Shown here: one piece after another, positions 1-11,034 of the stretch
How the letters are laid out: each line of letters begins with the position of its first letter
Numbering within the stretch: position 1 is the stretch's first letter
Source: Planctomycetales bacterium
Lineage (GTDB): Bacteria; Planctomycetota; Planctomycetia; Isosphaerales; Isosphaeraceae
DNA: 41,542 bases
Assembly: GCA_027449865.1 (NCBI GenBank)
Contig: DAIDKV010000112.1
Span: 1-41,542, forward strand
Direction: 5' to 3'
Position numbers and translations under genes: made by a program
The notes under the pieces: generated by a model
Seen by the model: the letters and a program-made list of their open reading frames with translations, nothing else
The model's database searches: none
Told to the model about the DNA's origin: nothing

Positions 1-324
1 CGCTGCTGCCCGCGGGCGCAGCGAGGAGTTCAGAGAGGAGCAAACGGACCCTCCAACGATGGATCGTACCTGGCTCGAACTGGCCAGGTGGCCCACCTTC
101 TACGAGTGTCCGTCATCGAGAGTGCGGAAGAACCACTTTTCGATGATCACTACCACCCTCGATTGGTTTCCTCAAGGAGAACTTACCGAGCGGTCCGAAA
201 TTTGGGGTCCACTGTACGGCGGGTCGGAGGGCGAGGCTGGGGCCGAGCCGGAATGCGAGGCTCGGACGCTCGGACGGACCCTCGCCCTGCCCGAAGATCG
301 AGAATGCGTCGGCGGACGTGGGAA
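1..324. other. Left-edge stretch with no recognised gene
   Basis: This 324-base stretch lies beyond the stop codon of galE. Several reading frames are open on both strands, but none gives a recognisable protein, and their openness is expected at this G+C content. A short inverted repeat, CCTGG/CCAGG, is centred near position 79. It could be the end of a transcript from beyond the window, but I see no T-tract beside it. Confidence 0.4.
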
Positions 325-1317
325 TCAGCGATCGGCGAAGCCGCGAGGGTGGTCGCGGTGCCATTTCCAGGCAGTCTCGACGATCGGGCCAATCTCCAGG
401 TATTCGGGCTGCCAGCCGAGCTCGGTCCGGGCCTTCGAGGCGTCGGCGTAGAGAGCCGGGGGATCACCCTCGCGACGGGGCCCCTCGACAACCGGGACCG
501 GCCGGCCCGTGGCTCGCTCGACAGCCGCGAGAACCTCACGCACCGAGGTGGGAGTCCCGGTCCCGAGGTTGTAAAAGAGCGAGGCGCCTGGAGTCGCCAA
601 AGCCTCGAAAACGGCAAAGTGGGCGCGGCTCAGGTCGTCGACGTGGACGTAGTCGCGAAGGCAGGTGCCGTCGGGGGTGGGATAGTCGGTCCCAAAAAGG
701 TTCAGCGGCGGACCCTGGCCGACCGCGGCCGCGATCGCCAGGGGAATCAGGTGGGTCTCGGGGTGGTGGTCCTCGCCGATCCCGCCCTCGGGAGAGGCGC
801 CGGCGGCGTTGAAGTAGCGGAAGGCGGCGAAGCTCAGACCGTGGGCCTTCGAAAGAGCCTTCAACGCGTTTTCGACGTCGAGCTTGGTCTGGCCGTAGGG
901 GTTGATCGGCGACTGCGGCATCCCCTCAACGATCGGGAGGCCCTGCGGAACGCCGTAGGTCGCGCACGTCGAGGAGAAGACAAACCGGCGGATGCCACGG
1001 CGGAGCATGGCACGGAGAAGGTGCAGCGTCGCCACGCTGTTGTTGAAGTAGTATTTCAGCGGATCGGTCACCGACTCGCCGACGTAGGCGAAGGCCGCAA
1101 AATGCATCACCACGTCGGGCCGATCGGCATCGAGAACGCGGCCGACGGCCTCCTCGTCGCCGAGGTCAACCTGGTAAAAGGGCACCTCGGGCCCGACGGC
1201 GGCCCGGTGGCCGAAAACCAGATTATCCAGGACAGCGGGGCGATGCCCGGCGAGGATGAGCTGGCGGACGCAATGGCTTCCAATATAGCCAGCGCCGCCC
1301 ACAACCAGGACATTCAC
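325..1317 (-). CDS. galE: UDP-glucose 4-epimerase
   Basis: This is a 330-residue extended SDR epimerase that interconverts UDP-glucose and UDP-galactose in the cytoplasm, supplying galactose units to surface polysaccharide or the Leloir pathway. The N terminus carries the NAD-binding GGAGYIGSH motif (residues 7-15), followed by the SSTCATYG segment (115-122) and the catalytic YGQTK motif with Tyr141 and Lys145. The length fits the family. I chose the GTG at 1317 because the Rossmann strand begins right after it and a GGAGG sits about 8 bases upstream. The frame stays open for 72 more codons upstream, but that extension has no family match and contains a repeat also found upstream of the response regulator near 5.2 kb. 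The next gene upstream on the same strand is 529 bases away, so galE probably has its own promoter. Confidence 0.95.
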   Translation of the reverse strand: MNVLVVGGAGYIGSHCVRQLILAGHRPAVLDNLVFGHRAAVGPEVPFYQVDLGDEEAVGRVLDADRPDVVMHFAAFAYVGESVTDPLKYYFNNSVATLHLLRAMLRRGIRRFVFSSTCATYGVPQGLPIVEGMPQSPINPYGQTKLDVENALKALSKAHGLSFAAFRYFNAAGASPEGGIGEDHHPETHLIPLAIAAAVGQGPPLNLFGTDYPTPDGTCLRDYVHVDDLSRAHFAVFEALATPGASLFYNLGTGTPTSVREVLAAVERATGRPVPVVEGPRREGDPPALYADASKARTELGWQPEYLEIGPIVETAWKWHRDHPRGFADR

Positions 1318-1330
1318 AGGGAATCCTCCA

Positions 1331-1454
1331 ACACTCTCGATCGCGGCCGGATGACCAGCCCCGACGATATCCGGAGGACGCCCGATCCCGCCAGACCTAC
1401 CTCGCCCGCCGACGCGACCCAGGGCCGCGAATCGATCGGGTGGAGCGGAGACCA
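1331..1454. repeat. Dispersed intergenic repeat, copy A (upstream of galE)
   Basis: A stretch of about 115-125 bases just upstream of the galE start matches 5169-5291, upstream of the response regulator, at roughly 80% identity by eye and in the same orientation relative to the downstream gene. The best conserved core is GACGATATCCGGAGGACGCC (1361-1380 here). Both copies happen to read as a similar peptide in a minus-strand frame, but neither frame is part of a recognised protein. It could be a shared regulatory leader or a non-autonomous dispersed element. Confidence 0.75.
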
Positions 1455-1571
1455 GGGAAAAACGCGAAGCTAAGGACTCAGTCGCGAGACAACCGGGTAA
1501 ATCCATCGGGCAACACCGCCCTCGGCGATTCATGGGATGGACAACGCCCTCCGAGCGAACCCGATCGAAAA

Positions 1572-1596
1572 CGGGAATTCCCGATGAATCATCGGG
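1572..1596. promoter_or_regulatory. Two overlapping palindromes upstream of galE
   Basis: CGGGAATTCCCG (1572-1583) is a perfect 12-bp palindrome. It overlaps CCCGATGA-A-TCATCGGG (1580-1596), a perfect 17-base palindrome with a one-base centre. They share the CCCG bases, so the two structures are mutually exclusive if formed in RNA, or form a compound operator if bound by protein. No ligand or regulator is identifiable. Confidence 0.5.
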
Positions 1597-1846
1597 TCCC
1601 TCGGTGGGCGCCGCTCATCCAACAAAAAGCTCCGGATGACCGGTGTCCTCGCTGGGGGTCGTCACATCGTCGGCATCAATCGAAAGGGTTTGGAGGCGTC
1701 TCTGGTCGGGGTCTGTTCCGCGGTTCTCGACGTTGGAGCCGACCCTTGACCACTTTCCCAGACACGCAAATCAAACCCGCTGCCCGGCCTCTCTCACACG
1801 GTCAATATTTCCCGGTCGCGGATTCGATCTGAATCCACGCGGGCGA

Positions 1847-2926
1847 TCAGTAGCTGTCCGAGCTGATGACCTCGCCGCCGTTCCGTGTGGAGAGAGCCTG
1901 ATAGACGCCCAGCCTTGTGCCCGGAAGGAGCGTATAGAGGGTCGTCCCGTCGAAGGGATGCATGGTCCCGCCGCCGTCCTTGACGCCGGTCGGGTTACCG
2001 AAGGAATCGACTGGCCAGCTCTGGATCGTCTCCTTGAGGAACCTCACGGAGCCGTCGGCCATCGCAAAGTTGGCCCCGCCCGGGTGGCGGCTCGAGGCCG
2101 AGTTCCAAAGGGCGTTGTCCTCGACGCCCGGCCAGCCGTTGGTGTCGGGTGCGGGGAGCGACCCGATCGCGACGAGTCGCTGCGGGTTCATCGCGGTCAG
2201 GGTGTCGAAGAGCCCGTCGCCAAGCCACCCGCTGAACCACCAGTTGGATTCCGGGCGATAGCGATCGTAGAGCATTCGTTCCCCCAGGAGGATCGTGTTG
2301 CTCATCCCGTCGGTCACGTCGGCAATCCGCGTCCGGCTATTCACGTAGAAGATCCCGTTGTCCTGGGCGACGAGCGCGGCCAGCGGCGGGCGGGATGTGG
2401 GGCTCCAGGTCCAGTGGGACCATGTTCCGGTACAGCCCGCGTAGCTGCCATGAGCCGCGCGGAACCCCGGGAACTCCACCCACATCGTGGGCGCCTCGAC
2501 CTGCCTCGCGGCGGGGTCGCTGGGGCAGAGCAGAGTTTCCACCTGCGCCTGCTGGATCGTCAGGTTCTGCGGCTGGGTGATGTTCACGGAGAAATTCACG
2601 GCGTTGAACAGCGCGGACTGTTCCATCTGGGGCAGCATCGCAACGAAGAGGCTATGCCCAAGATCGTAATCGCCCGCCTGGATCCAGCCCTGGCTGTAGG
2701 TGGCGACCCGGACCGGGGTGCCCATCGGAAAACAGCCGACGGCGGACTCATAGTTGTGGGAAGCCAGGGCGAGTTGCTTGAGGTTGTTCGTGCATCGAGC
2801 GCGTCGGGCCGCCTCGCGGGCGGCCTGGACGGCGGGGAGTAACAGGGCGATGAGCACGGCGATGATCGAGATAACCACCAGAAGCTCAATCAGGGTGAAA
2901 CCACGGGAGTGATCGCGTCGTGTCAT
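1847..2926 (-). CDS. DUF1559 protein with prepilin-type N terminus (pseudopilin-like)
   Basis: This 359-residue protein belongs to the large planctomycete DUF1559 family. Its N terminus has a type IV prepilin methylation motif, GFTLIELLVVISIIAVL (residues 9-25), continuing into a hydrophobic helix, so it is probably cleaved by a prepilin peptidase and inserted in the membrane. The helix is followed by the family's LLPAVQAAREAARRA segment. Near the C terminus is the H-x9-DG motif (HPGGANFAMADGSVRFL). The ATG at 2926 is preceded by AAGGAGA at good spacing. Members occur in many copies per genome and their function is unknown; a role in secretion or surface assembly is inferred from the pilin-like start alone. 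The next gene upstream (the histidine kinase, same strand) ends 80 bases away. Confidence 0.93.
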   Translation of the reverse strand: MTRRDHSRGFTLIELLVVISIIAVLIALLLPAVQAAREAARRARCTNNLKQLALASHNYESAVGCFPMGTPVRVATYSQGWIQAGDYDLGHSLFVAMLPQMEQSALFNAVNFSVNITQPQNLTIQQAQVETLLCPSDPAARQVEAPTMWVEFPGFRAAHGSYAGCTGTWSHWTWSPTSRPPLAALVAQDNGIFYVNSRTRIADVTDGMSNTILLGERMLYDRYRPESNWWFSGWLGDGLFDTLTAMNPQRLVAIGSLPAPDTNGWPGVEDNALWNSASSRHPGGANFAMADGSVRFLKETIQSWPVDSFGNPTGVKDGGGTMHPFDGTTLYTLLPGTRLGVYQALSTRNGGEVISSDSY

Positions 2927-3006
2927 GGTCGGTCTCCTTGACGGGGTCGAACCGAGAGATCAGCGGACGGCCCAGGGAGACTATCCGGTAGCGGATGACG
3001 CGACCG

Positions 3007-4377
3007 TTACGCGGGGATGACGATTTCGTCATGCGCGGGCGAGGGGAAACCCAGGGTGGCCACGCACCCAGCGCCGGGACGGCTGGCGATCGAGGCTCGA
3101 CCGCCGTGCAGCTCGGCGATGGTCCGAACGATCGCCAGACCGAGGCCGACGCCCTGGCCGGAGGGACGGGCCGGATCCGGCCGATAGAACCGGTCGAAGA
3201 GGTGAGGCAGGTGCTCTGGGGCGATCCCGGAGCCGGTATCGGCCACGGAGATTTCCAGGCCGTTGGGTCCGGAGGCGGCGGAAACGGTCACCCGGCCGCC
3301 CGGGGGAGTGTGGGTCAGGGCGTTGGTCAGGAGGTTGCCCAGGGCCCTCTGGAAGAGCGTTCGGTCGAGCCGACAGGCCAGATGGGGAGGGGCGACGACG
3401 ATCAACTCGATCCCTGCCTCGGCCGCGGCCGGTCCGTAGAATTCGCGGACGACCGCAAGCTCGGCCGCCAGATCAAAGGCTTCCAGCTCGAGGACAGTCC
3501 GGGGGTCGGCGGCTCGTGCGAGGAAGAGCAGTCGCTCGATCAGCCGGGTGAGGTGCTCGGCCGAGTCGAGGCAGGCGGCCAGTGCCTCCCGGTCCTCATC
3601 CCGAGTTCGGGAGGTCTCCAGGGCAACCTCGGCGACGTTCCGGATGGCGTGGACGGGCGTCCTGAGCTCGTGGGCGATCTCGGCGGAGAACCGTTCGAGC
3701 CGGCCGAACGACTCCTGAAGCCGGTCGAGCATCACGTTGAAGGTCCGGGCCAGGTCGTCCAGCTCGGCGGGGATCCGGTCGAGAGCGATCCGATCCCCCA
3801 GTCGCTCGGGGCCAATCCGTCGAGCGGTCGCCGCGATCTCGCCCACGGGACGGAGACCGCGGCGGGCGATCACCAGGCCAGCGACGGCCGACGCCGCCAG
3901 TGCCGGAGCCAGTACGAAAGCCATGTAAGACCGGTACCGCCCGAGCAGCTCCAGCTCGTGGGTCCGCTCATAGGAGACCTCGTAGATCCGGCCCCCCGCA
4001 CGCCGCGAGAGGGCACGGAACCATCGTCCCGATGCGGTCCGAAAGTTAAGGCCAGGGGCGCCCGGGACCAGAACCGGCGGAAGCCGATCCTTCGCCGAGG
4101 GCGTCGTGAAGACGATCCGGCCGGTCTCGTCTCGGATGCGAATGTCGTCGGCTGGAGTGTCCTCCGGATCGGGGAGCCGGCCGGTTCGGCGCTCGTAATT
4201 CATCAAGTAGTCAATCGAGTCACCCAGCCATTCGTCGCCGTCGGCGTCGAGGCTGGCCACGATTGTCCCATGCAGGCTCGCCGTTGCGACCACCAGGAGA
4301 ACGGCTGCCGATCCGGCGTACCAGGCGGCCATCCGCCCGCCCATCGACCAGGCCCTAACCCCGGGCTTCGAGGACAT
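3007..4377 (-). CDS. Sensor histidine kinase (heavy-metal-sensor/CusS-like architecture)
   Basis: This 456-residue membrane kinase partners the response regulator just upstream. A first membrane helix lies at about residues 18-36, a periplasmic sensor domain of about 110 residues follows, and a second helix covers roughly 151-172. Next come a HAMP linker, a HisKA domain with the phospho-acceptor His236 in [11 protein letters not shown], an N-box around Asn352 ([14 protein letters not shown]), and G-boxes ([17 protein letters not shown] near 407-417). All catalytic elements are present. The start codon lies inside the end of the regulator gene (23-base overlap), which implies translational coupling. 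The architecture resembles CusS/CopS-type sensors, but no metal-binding motif is evident in the periplasmic part, so the signal is unknown. Confidence 0.92.
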   Translation of the reverse strand: MSSKPGVRAWSMGGRMAAWYAGSAAVLLVVATASLHGTIVASLDADGDEWLGDSIDYLMNYERRTGRLPDPEDTPADDIRIRDETGRIVFTTPSAKDRLPPVLVPGAPGLNFRTASGRWFRALSRRAGGRIYEVSYERTHELELLGRYRSYMAFVLAPALAASAVAGLVIARRGLRPVGEIAATARRIGPERLGDRIALDRIPAELDDLARTFNVMLDRLQESFGRLERFSAEIAHELRTPVHAIRNVAEVALETSRTRDEDREALAACLDSAEHLTRLIERLLFLARAADPRTVLELEAFDLAAELAVVREFYGPAAAEAGIELIVVAPPHLACRLDRTLFQRALGNLLTNALTHTPPGGRVTVSAASGPNGLEISVADTGSGIAPEHLPHLFDRFYRPDPARPSGQGVGLGLAIVRTIAELHGGRASIASRPGAGCVATLGFPSPAHDEIVIPA

Positions 4378-5029
4378 ATCCCACCCCGCGAACCGTGTAG
4401 ATCAGCCTCGACGGGAACGGGTCATCCACCTTCGCCCGGAGGCGCCGGATGTGGACGTCGACCACGTTGGAATCACTGTCGAAATTCATGTCCCAGACCT
4501 GCTCGGCGATCCGCGTACGCGAGAGCACCTCGCCTGCTCGCCGGGCGAGCAGCGCGAGCAGGCCAAATTCCTTGGGCGTCAGGTCAAGCTTCCGGCCAGA
4601 CCGGCTCGCGGCGAACCGGATCGTGTCGACCTCGAGGTCGGCGATCCGGAGGACTTCCGTCGGACGCGGGGCGCCCCGTCGGAGAACCGTCCGAACCCGG
4701 GCGAGGAACTCGGAGAAGGCGAACGGCTTGACAAGATAATCGTCGGCCCCCAGTTCCAGGCCGCGCACGCGATCCGGGACCGCGTCCATCGCCGTGAGGA
4801 ACAGGACCGGCGTCTGCCGCCCTGATTTCCTCAGCTCGTCGAGGATGGACCAGCCGTCGCGGCCGGGAAGCATCACGTCGAGCACGATCAAGTCATACTC
4901 GCCGGTCAAGGCCATGTGCAGCCCATCATCGCCGCGGGAGGTGACATCGACGGCGAAGCTCGCCTCGACCAGCCCCTTGCAGAGGTAGGCGGCGGTCTTC
5001 CGGTCGTCCTCCACGAGTAGCAGTTTCAT
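4355..5029 (-). CDS. OmpR/PhoB-family response regulator
   Basis: This 224-residue protein has a receiver domain (residues 1-115) and a C-terminal winged helix that binds DNA. The receiver keeps the acidic pocket (EDD, residues 7-9), phospho-acceptor Asp51 in [14 protein letters not shown], and Lys101 in the VKPF motif. The effector part carries the family signature [14 protein letters not shown] and ends in a wing with [12 protein letters not shown] chose the ATG at 5029 because the receiver begins exactly there (MKLLLVEDD); the open frame upstream only covers intergenic repeat B. It overlaps the kinase gene by 23 bases, so the two form one two-component operon. Its targets cannot be read from the sequence. 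Confidence 0.94.
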   Translation of the reverse strand: MKLLLVEDDRKTAAYLCKGLVEASFAVDVTSRGDDGLHMALTGEYDLIVLDVMLPGRDGWSILDELRKSGRQTPVLFLTAMDAVPDRVRGLELGADDYLVKPFAFSEFLARVRTVLRRGAPRPTEVLRIADLEVDTIRFAASRSGRKLDLTPKEFGLLALLARRAGEVLSRTRIAEQVWDMNFDSDSNVVDVHIRRLRAKVDDPFPSRLIYTVRGVGYVLEARG

Positions 5030-5448
5030 GCTGGCTTCTTGACGAAGGGTCGCGGAATCAATGCACCCGGATGGCCCCTCTACGAGGCCTGTCGCCCTGT
5101 TCGATAACGAGAGCCTTCCGTTCCCGGAGCGGTCCCACATCGCCCCGGCGCTGATCGGGATCGTTTCCACACTCTCGATCGGGGACGGATAACTCGCTCT
5201 GACGATATCCGGAGGACGCCCAATCCCGCCAGATCCAACTCGCCCACCGACGCAACCCAGGACCACGAATCGGGCGAGTGAAGCGGATGGGAGACGAATG
5301 AATCCACGAGAATCATGAAGGACGCGGAGGATTTCCCCGGCGCGTTTCGACGGCAGGAGCGACCAGGATCGATGCGCGTGCGGGAATCCAGGCTCTCCTT
5401 TTCGTGGGAAGGCGTGTTTTCGTAGTTGCGTTTTCTCGCTGGCCCATC
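5030..5448. other. Intergenic region with repeat B, upstream of the two-component operon
   Basis: These 419 bases separate the regulator start from the xylanase stop on the same strand. They contain the second copy of the dispersed repeat. At 5398-5440 is a run of T-rich motifs (TTTTCGTG, GTTTTCGTAG, GCGTTTTCTCG) just past the xylanase stop. It loosely resembles one arm of the A/T-rich fold-back at 38.56 kb, but has no second arm. No gene is recognised here. Confidence 0.45.
5169..5291. repeat. Dispersed intergenic repeat, copy B (upstream of response regulator)
   Basis: This is the partner of the repeat at 1331-1454. It begins ACACTCTCGATCG and contains the same core, GACGATATCCGGAGGACGCC (5201-5220). 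Similarity fades after the AGCGGA near 5286. It sits about 140 bases upstream of the regulator start, compared with about 15 bases for copy A and galE, so the distance to the gene is not conserved. That argues against a simple operator. Confidence 0.75.
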
Positions 5449-6561
5449 TCAGGGCTTCGACAGAACCTCCAGCACGGCGCCAAGGGCCGGCTTGGGCTTC
5501 AATTCTCGGTCGAAAAGCAGCGGATGATTGGTCCGCCGCGGAACCGGCCAGTTGTTCAGCCAGGTCGCCCCGTCATGCGTTCCCCAGAACGTCACGCGGG
5601 TAACCGTGCCGGGGTGCTTCTGGACGGCCCGGAAGATCCGGGCGTAATAGCGGGCCTGCGCCTCGGCAATCTCGGCGGGAAACCGATCCTGGTAAGGATT
5701 GGCGCCGGTTTGCTCCCGGGCGCCCACGTCGGCGCCCCGGCCCCGTCTCGGCAGGACATCCACATCCAGCTCGGTGATCATCACCTTGACGCCCTCGGCC
5801 GCGTAGGCGGCGATCGCCCGGTCAAGGCGATCGGGCGCCCCGGCGTCATCGAGCCGGTAATGGCCCTGGATACCGACCGCGTCGATCCGGGCGCCTCCGG
5901 CCTTCAGCTCGCGGACCAGCCGGATCGTTTTGGTAAGCTTCTCGGCGGTCTCGTCGTTGTAGTCGTTGTAATACAGTTCAGCACCCGGGTCGGCGGCGTG
6001 AGCCATCTCGAACGCCTTCAGGATGAAGTCGTCTCCGATCGCCCGACGCGCCGGACTCTCGCGCAGGTAAGAATTCTTCGCGTCGGAGATGGCCTCGTTG
6101 ACCACGTCCCAGCCGATGACCTTCCCCTTAAAATGACCGACGACCGTGTCGATGTGCTCCTTGAGGTTACGGATCGCCTCCTCGCGCGGGAGGGGCTTCC
6201 GGTCAGGTCCCTGGAAGAGCCAGGCGGGCGACTGGCTGTGCCAGCAGAGCGTGTGACCCACCACCTTCATCTGATGGGCCTGGGCAAACGCGACGATCCG
6301 GTCAGCCGCCTCGAACCGGAAGACACCCGGCCGCGGATGCACCGAGATCGGCTTGAACTCGTTCTCGCCCGTCAGGCAGTCAAACTGGCTGGCGACCAGC
6401 ACCGAGAATTTCGGGTCGTCGAGCTGCCGAGACATGACCGCCGTCCCGATCAGAAAACGATCGCCGGCGGCACCTCGGAGGGTCGTGGTCGGGGCGCCCG
6501 ACCCGGCGAACGCGGGCCCGGCGAGAAAGAGCATCAGAAGAATCGTTTTTGGGTGTCTCAT
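5449..6561 (-). CDS. Exported endo-1,4-beta-xylanase, glycoside hydrolase family 10
   Basis: This 370-residue enzyme should cleave the beta-1,4-xylan backbone with retention of configuration, outside the cytoplasm. An N-terminal signal peptide covers about residues 1-19 ([19 protein letters not shown]). The TIM-barrel landmarks of GH10 are present in order: [10 protein letters not shown] (103-112), [10 protein letters not shown] with acid/base Glu156, and ITELDVDVL with nucleophile Glu264. There is no carbohydrate-binding module, and the length is that of a single catalytic domain. I chose the ATG at 6561 because the signal peptide starts there and GGAG lies just upstream; a GTG or ATG further upstream would disrupt the signal peptide. 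It is divergent from the methyltransferase fusion and points to plant-polymer degradation. Confidence 0.94.
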   Translation of the reverse strand: MRHPKTILLMLFLAGPAFAGSGAPTTTLRGAAGDRFLIGTAVMSRQLDDPKFSVLVASQFDCLTGENEFKPISVHPRPGVFRFEAADRIVAFAQAHQMKVVGHTLCWHSQSPAWLFQGPDRKPLPREEAIRNLKEHIDTVVGHFKGKVIGWDVVNEAISDAKNSYLRESPARRAIGDDFILKAFEMAHAADPGAELYYNDYNDETAEKLTKTIRLVRELKAGGARIDAVGIQGHYRLDDAGAPDRLDRAIAAYAAEGVKVMITELDVDVLPRRGRGADVGAREQTGANPYQDRFPAEIAEAQARYYARIFRAVQKHPGTVTRVTFWGTHDGATWLNNWPVPRRTNHPLLFDRELKPKPALGAVLEVLSKP

Positions 6562-6747
6562 GGCTCCGAGGATGCGAAAGCGGAAGGGCCAAGTCAAGGC
6601 GGTCGAGGCGGAGATCGATCAAGAATCCAGCGATCACGAAAACGCAAAAGTGGCGAGGCGATCGTCGTCGCAAGGAACGGGCCGACGTATCATCGAGACA
6701 GAGTGTCTCTTCGATCCGATCCCGGTGGCCACTTCCAGGTGATTCGC

Positions 6748-7557
6748 ATGCGGTGTACGACAATGGTAGCGGCGGCCCTGCTCGTTGGTCTGGTTCCCAC
6801 GCTCGCGATCGGGCAGGGAGATCGGCGAACCATCACGGTTGAGGTCTACTGGCCGGAAGGAGCCCGCCTGTTGATCGAGGGGCGCGAGGTTGCCTCGGAC
6901 GGGCCGATGCGACGGTTCGTCTCACCGCCCTTGCCGCCCGGACAGTACACCTACACCATCCAGGCGATCATCCCCGGTCCTGACGGCCCGAAAACGGTCA
7001 CCGAGCGGGTCGACGTCCGACCCGGTGACTTCGAATCGATTGACCTCCGCGAGCCCGGCCGCCGGCCGATCGGCGACGTCGAATACGAGCCAACTCCCCA
7101 GGTGGTCGTCGACGCGGCGCTCCGGATGGCCAGTCTGACTGCACGGGACGTCGTCTGGGACCTTGGGTGTGGCGACGGTCGCATCCCGGTTACGGCCGCA
7201 AAAACGTACGGATGCAAGGCGGTCGGCTTCGATCTCGATCCGGAACGCGTCAAGGATTCCCGCGCCCGTGCTCAAAAGAACGGCGTGGAACGATTGGTCA
7301 GGATCGATCGTCGGGATATCTTCCAGCTCGACCTGAGCCAGGGGCCGACCGTCGTCACACTCTACCTGCTGCCAAGGCTCAACGCCCGGCTCCTGCCGCA
7401 ACTCCGCAAGCTCCCTTCCGGCGCGCGCGTGGTCTCAATCGCACACCGAATGGCCGATATCCCACCCGACCAGCACATCATCATCCCCACCGAACTGGGC
7501 GAGTTCGACGTCTATCTCTGGAAGGCCGAGACGCTCCGCGGTCCAGGTCGGCGTTAG
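6748..7557 (+). CDS. Exported TIGR03000-type domain fused to a class I SAM methyltransferase
   Basis: This 269-residue protein has three parts. Residues 1-22 look like a signal peptide (hydrophobic, ending LAIGQG). Residues about 28-98 match the small planctomycete TIGR03000 domain (GARLLIEGREVASDG, then FVSPPLPPGQYTYTI). Residues about 113-262 form a Rossmann methyltransferase with motif I DLGCGDGRI (138-146), an acidic residue after strand 2 (GFDLDPERV), and a family-typical TLYLLPRLN. The ATG at 6748 follows AGGTGA. A SAM-dependent enzyme with an export signal is odd, because SAM is cytoplasmic. Either the leader is a membrane anchor or misprediction, or the fold has another use. The substrate is unknown. 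The gene is divergent from the xylanase (186-base gap). Confidence 0.85.
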   Translation: MRCTTMVAAALLVGLVPTLAIGQGDRRTITVEVYWPEGARLLIEGREVASDGPMRRFVSPPLPPGQYTYTIQAIIPGPDGPKTVTERVDVRPGDFESIDLREPGRRPIGDVEYEPTPQVVVDAALRMASLTARDVVWDLGCGDGRIPVTAAKTYGCKAVGFDLDPERVKDSRARAQKNGVERLVRIDRRDIFQLDLSQGPTVVTLYLLPRLNARLLPQLRKLPSGARVVSIAHRMADIPPDQHIIIPTELGEFDVYLWKAETLRGPGRR

Positions 7558-7622
7558 CGGTCCGTCTACCTGCATCACTCGGGCCAGACCCGAAGCCTGG
7601 ATGATCCATAATTTTTTCCGGG

Positions 7623-7651
7623 TTCCTTCGGAGAACTCGCTTACATATAAT
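7623..7651 (+). promoter_or_regulatory. Sigma-70-type promoter of the PilZ-like gene
   Basis: A perfect TATAAT (7646-7651) lies 17 bases downstream of a weak TTCCTT (7623-7628). The local sequence is A/T-rich compared with its surroundings. Transcription would start near 7658, about 50 bases before the chosen start codon. Confidence 0.6.
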
Positions 7652-7710
7652 GCTTATCAGATTCAACGAGCGATGCCGGTTTGATGACGAGACACCAGGA
7701 ACCTAGACCG

Positions 7711-8397
7711 ATGAGCGAGCCCGATACCACGAATTCCGAGTCATCCGGATCGCAGCCTGCCCGATCGCCCGACGATCGAGCCGCGCCCGAGGTTCCTCTG
7801 GACGCCATCGAGGCGGAGATCCTTTGGCGGTCGGAGGAGCAAGACGTTTCGAGCCGGGTCGTGATCCTGAAGCTCAGCGGCGCGGGCGCCTCGGTGCTCG
7901 CCGATCGCTCGCCGAGGGTCGGTGAGTCGCTCCGGCTAATCCTCCCACGCGAAGCGGCCTCGCCCGAGCCGATCGAGGCCCGGGTTGTCGAGATCTGGTC
8001 CGACCCCTCGGGCCGGCGCGTCGTTCAGCTCCGGTTCGCCCAGTGGGTCCCACTCGGCCCGTTCATCGCTGCCCGCCGGGAACGCCGGCTCTGGAAGCGT
8101 TACGCGGTTCGAGAATCTCGGGCCAGCCTCTCCTGGCGCGAGCGGGAGGGTGAAAGGTCGGTCGGCGGGGATCTCCTGAATCTTTGCGTGGGGGGCGCTG
8201 CCTTCCGTGCGGACATTCTTCCACCTTCGGGGATCTCGATCTGGCTCCGGCTCGAGTCGGCTGGCGAGGCGGTCGCTCCGGTCGAAGGGCGGCTGCTGAT
8301 GGCCTCGTTCGACCCGAGCGGACGGTGGATCGCGCACATCGAGTTCGTCGCACCGTGTCCGCCCGACTTCTTCAATCGAGCGGTGGGAGGGACCTGA
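7711..8397 (+). CDS. PilZ-like domain protein
   Basis: This cytoplasmic protein of 228 residues has a disordered acidic/Ser-rich N terminus (about 1-35) followed by what look like two PilZ-type beta-barrel segments. Each carries a variant of the D/N-x-S-x-x-G motif: LKLSGAGASV in the first and LLNLCVGGAAFR in the second. The second is preceded by an arginine-rich linker (RRERRLWKRYAVRE) of the kind that contacts cyclic di-GMP. The second motif has Cys where Ser is usual, so ligand binding is uncertain. I preferred the ATG at 7711 because AGGAA lies 9 bases upstream; an in-frame TTG/ATG at 7681/7684 has no ribosome site. It is convergent with katG. A role in c-di-GMP-responsive behaviour is an inference. 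Confidence 0.72.
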   Translation: MSEPDTTNSESSGSQPARSPDDRAAPEVPLDAIEAEILWRSEEQDVSSRVVILKLSGAGASVLADRSPRVGESLRLILPREAASPEPIEARVVEIWSDPSGRRVVQLRFAQWVPLGPFIAARRERRLWKRYAVRESRASLSWREREGERSVGGDLLNLCVGGAAFRADILPPSGISIWLRLESAGEAVAPVEGRLLMASFDPSGRWIAHIEFVAPCPPDFFNRAVGGT

Positions 8398-8436
8398 TCT
8401 CTGGGATCAACTCCCAAAAGCAAAAACGGACCCAGT

Positions 8437-8456
8437 GCCGAGCGTCCTGGCTCGGC
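8437..8456 (-). terminator. Possible terminator of katG
   Basis: A perfect 6-bp stem GCCGAG/CTCGGC with an 8-base loop lies 36-56 bases past the katG stop. On the minus strand a TTTTT run follows about 10 bases later (8422-8426). The gap between stem and T-run makes it a weak candidate. It lies in the short convergent space between the PilZ gene and katG. Confidence 0.3.
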
Positions 8457-8492
8457 CCGGATCCGGGACCGCCGGCAATCGTCGGCGACGGT

Positions 8493-10967
<2,475 letters not shown>

Positions 10968-10995
10968 TCATGCGGCCGGCCCGCCTCGCTCTCGG

Positions 10996-11034
10996 TTGCA
11001 TTGTCTCGTCTCGGCACCAATTCTTCCAATGCAA
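10996..11034. promoter_or_regulatory. Inverted repeat in the katG-oxyR intergenic region, probable OxyR operator
   Basis: TTGCATTG (10996-11003) and CAATGCAA (11027-11034) form a perfect 8-bp inverted repeat. The arm centres are 31 bases apart, close to three helical turns. That suits a tetrameric regulator touching one face of the DNA, as OxyR does. The arms overlap the -10 of katG and the shared -35 boxes. It does not match the enterobacterial ATAG-N7-CTAT pattern closely, so assignment to OxyR rests on position and symmetry. Confidence 0.5.
11000..11029 (-). promoter_or_regulatory. Candidate katG promoter
   Basis: On the minus strand, TTGGAA (complement of 11024-11029) and GACAAT (complement of 11000-11005) are separated by 18 bases. 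Its -35 box is the same DNA as the -35 box proposed for oxyR on the other strand. The -10 lies in the left arm of the TTGCATTG/CAATGCAA repeat. Confidence 0.45.

Larger units (their letters stand above)
1318..1846. other. Long intergenic region, galE to DUF1559 gene
   Basis: These 529 bases hold repeat copy A next to galE (1331-1454) and a pair of overlapping palindromes (1572-1596). I see no convincing gene. A weak hairpin CCGG-N4-CCGG at 1632-1643 is followed on the minus strand by five T residues (1624-1628) and might end the DUF1559 transcript, but the 4-bp stem is too short to call. Confidence 0.5.

Noticed and set aside
88-1473. 461-codon plus-strand frame over galE
   Set aside because: It is antisense to a complete epimerase, has low-complexity composition and no ribosome site.
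1620-1645. Hairpin plus T-run after the DUF1559 gene
   Set aside because: The stem is only CCGG/CCGG with a four-base loop, too short to call a terminator and more than 200 bases from the stop codon.
2995-4731. 578-codon plus-strand frame over the two-component genes
   Set aside because: It lies opposite a histidine kinase and response regulator with all catalytic motifs. The translation is Gly/Arg/Pro-rich and matches nothing.
5404-6747. Long in-frame upstream extension of the methyltransferase gene
   Set aside because: It covers the antisense strand of the xylanase. The signal peptide and ribosome site place the start at 6748.
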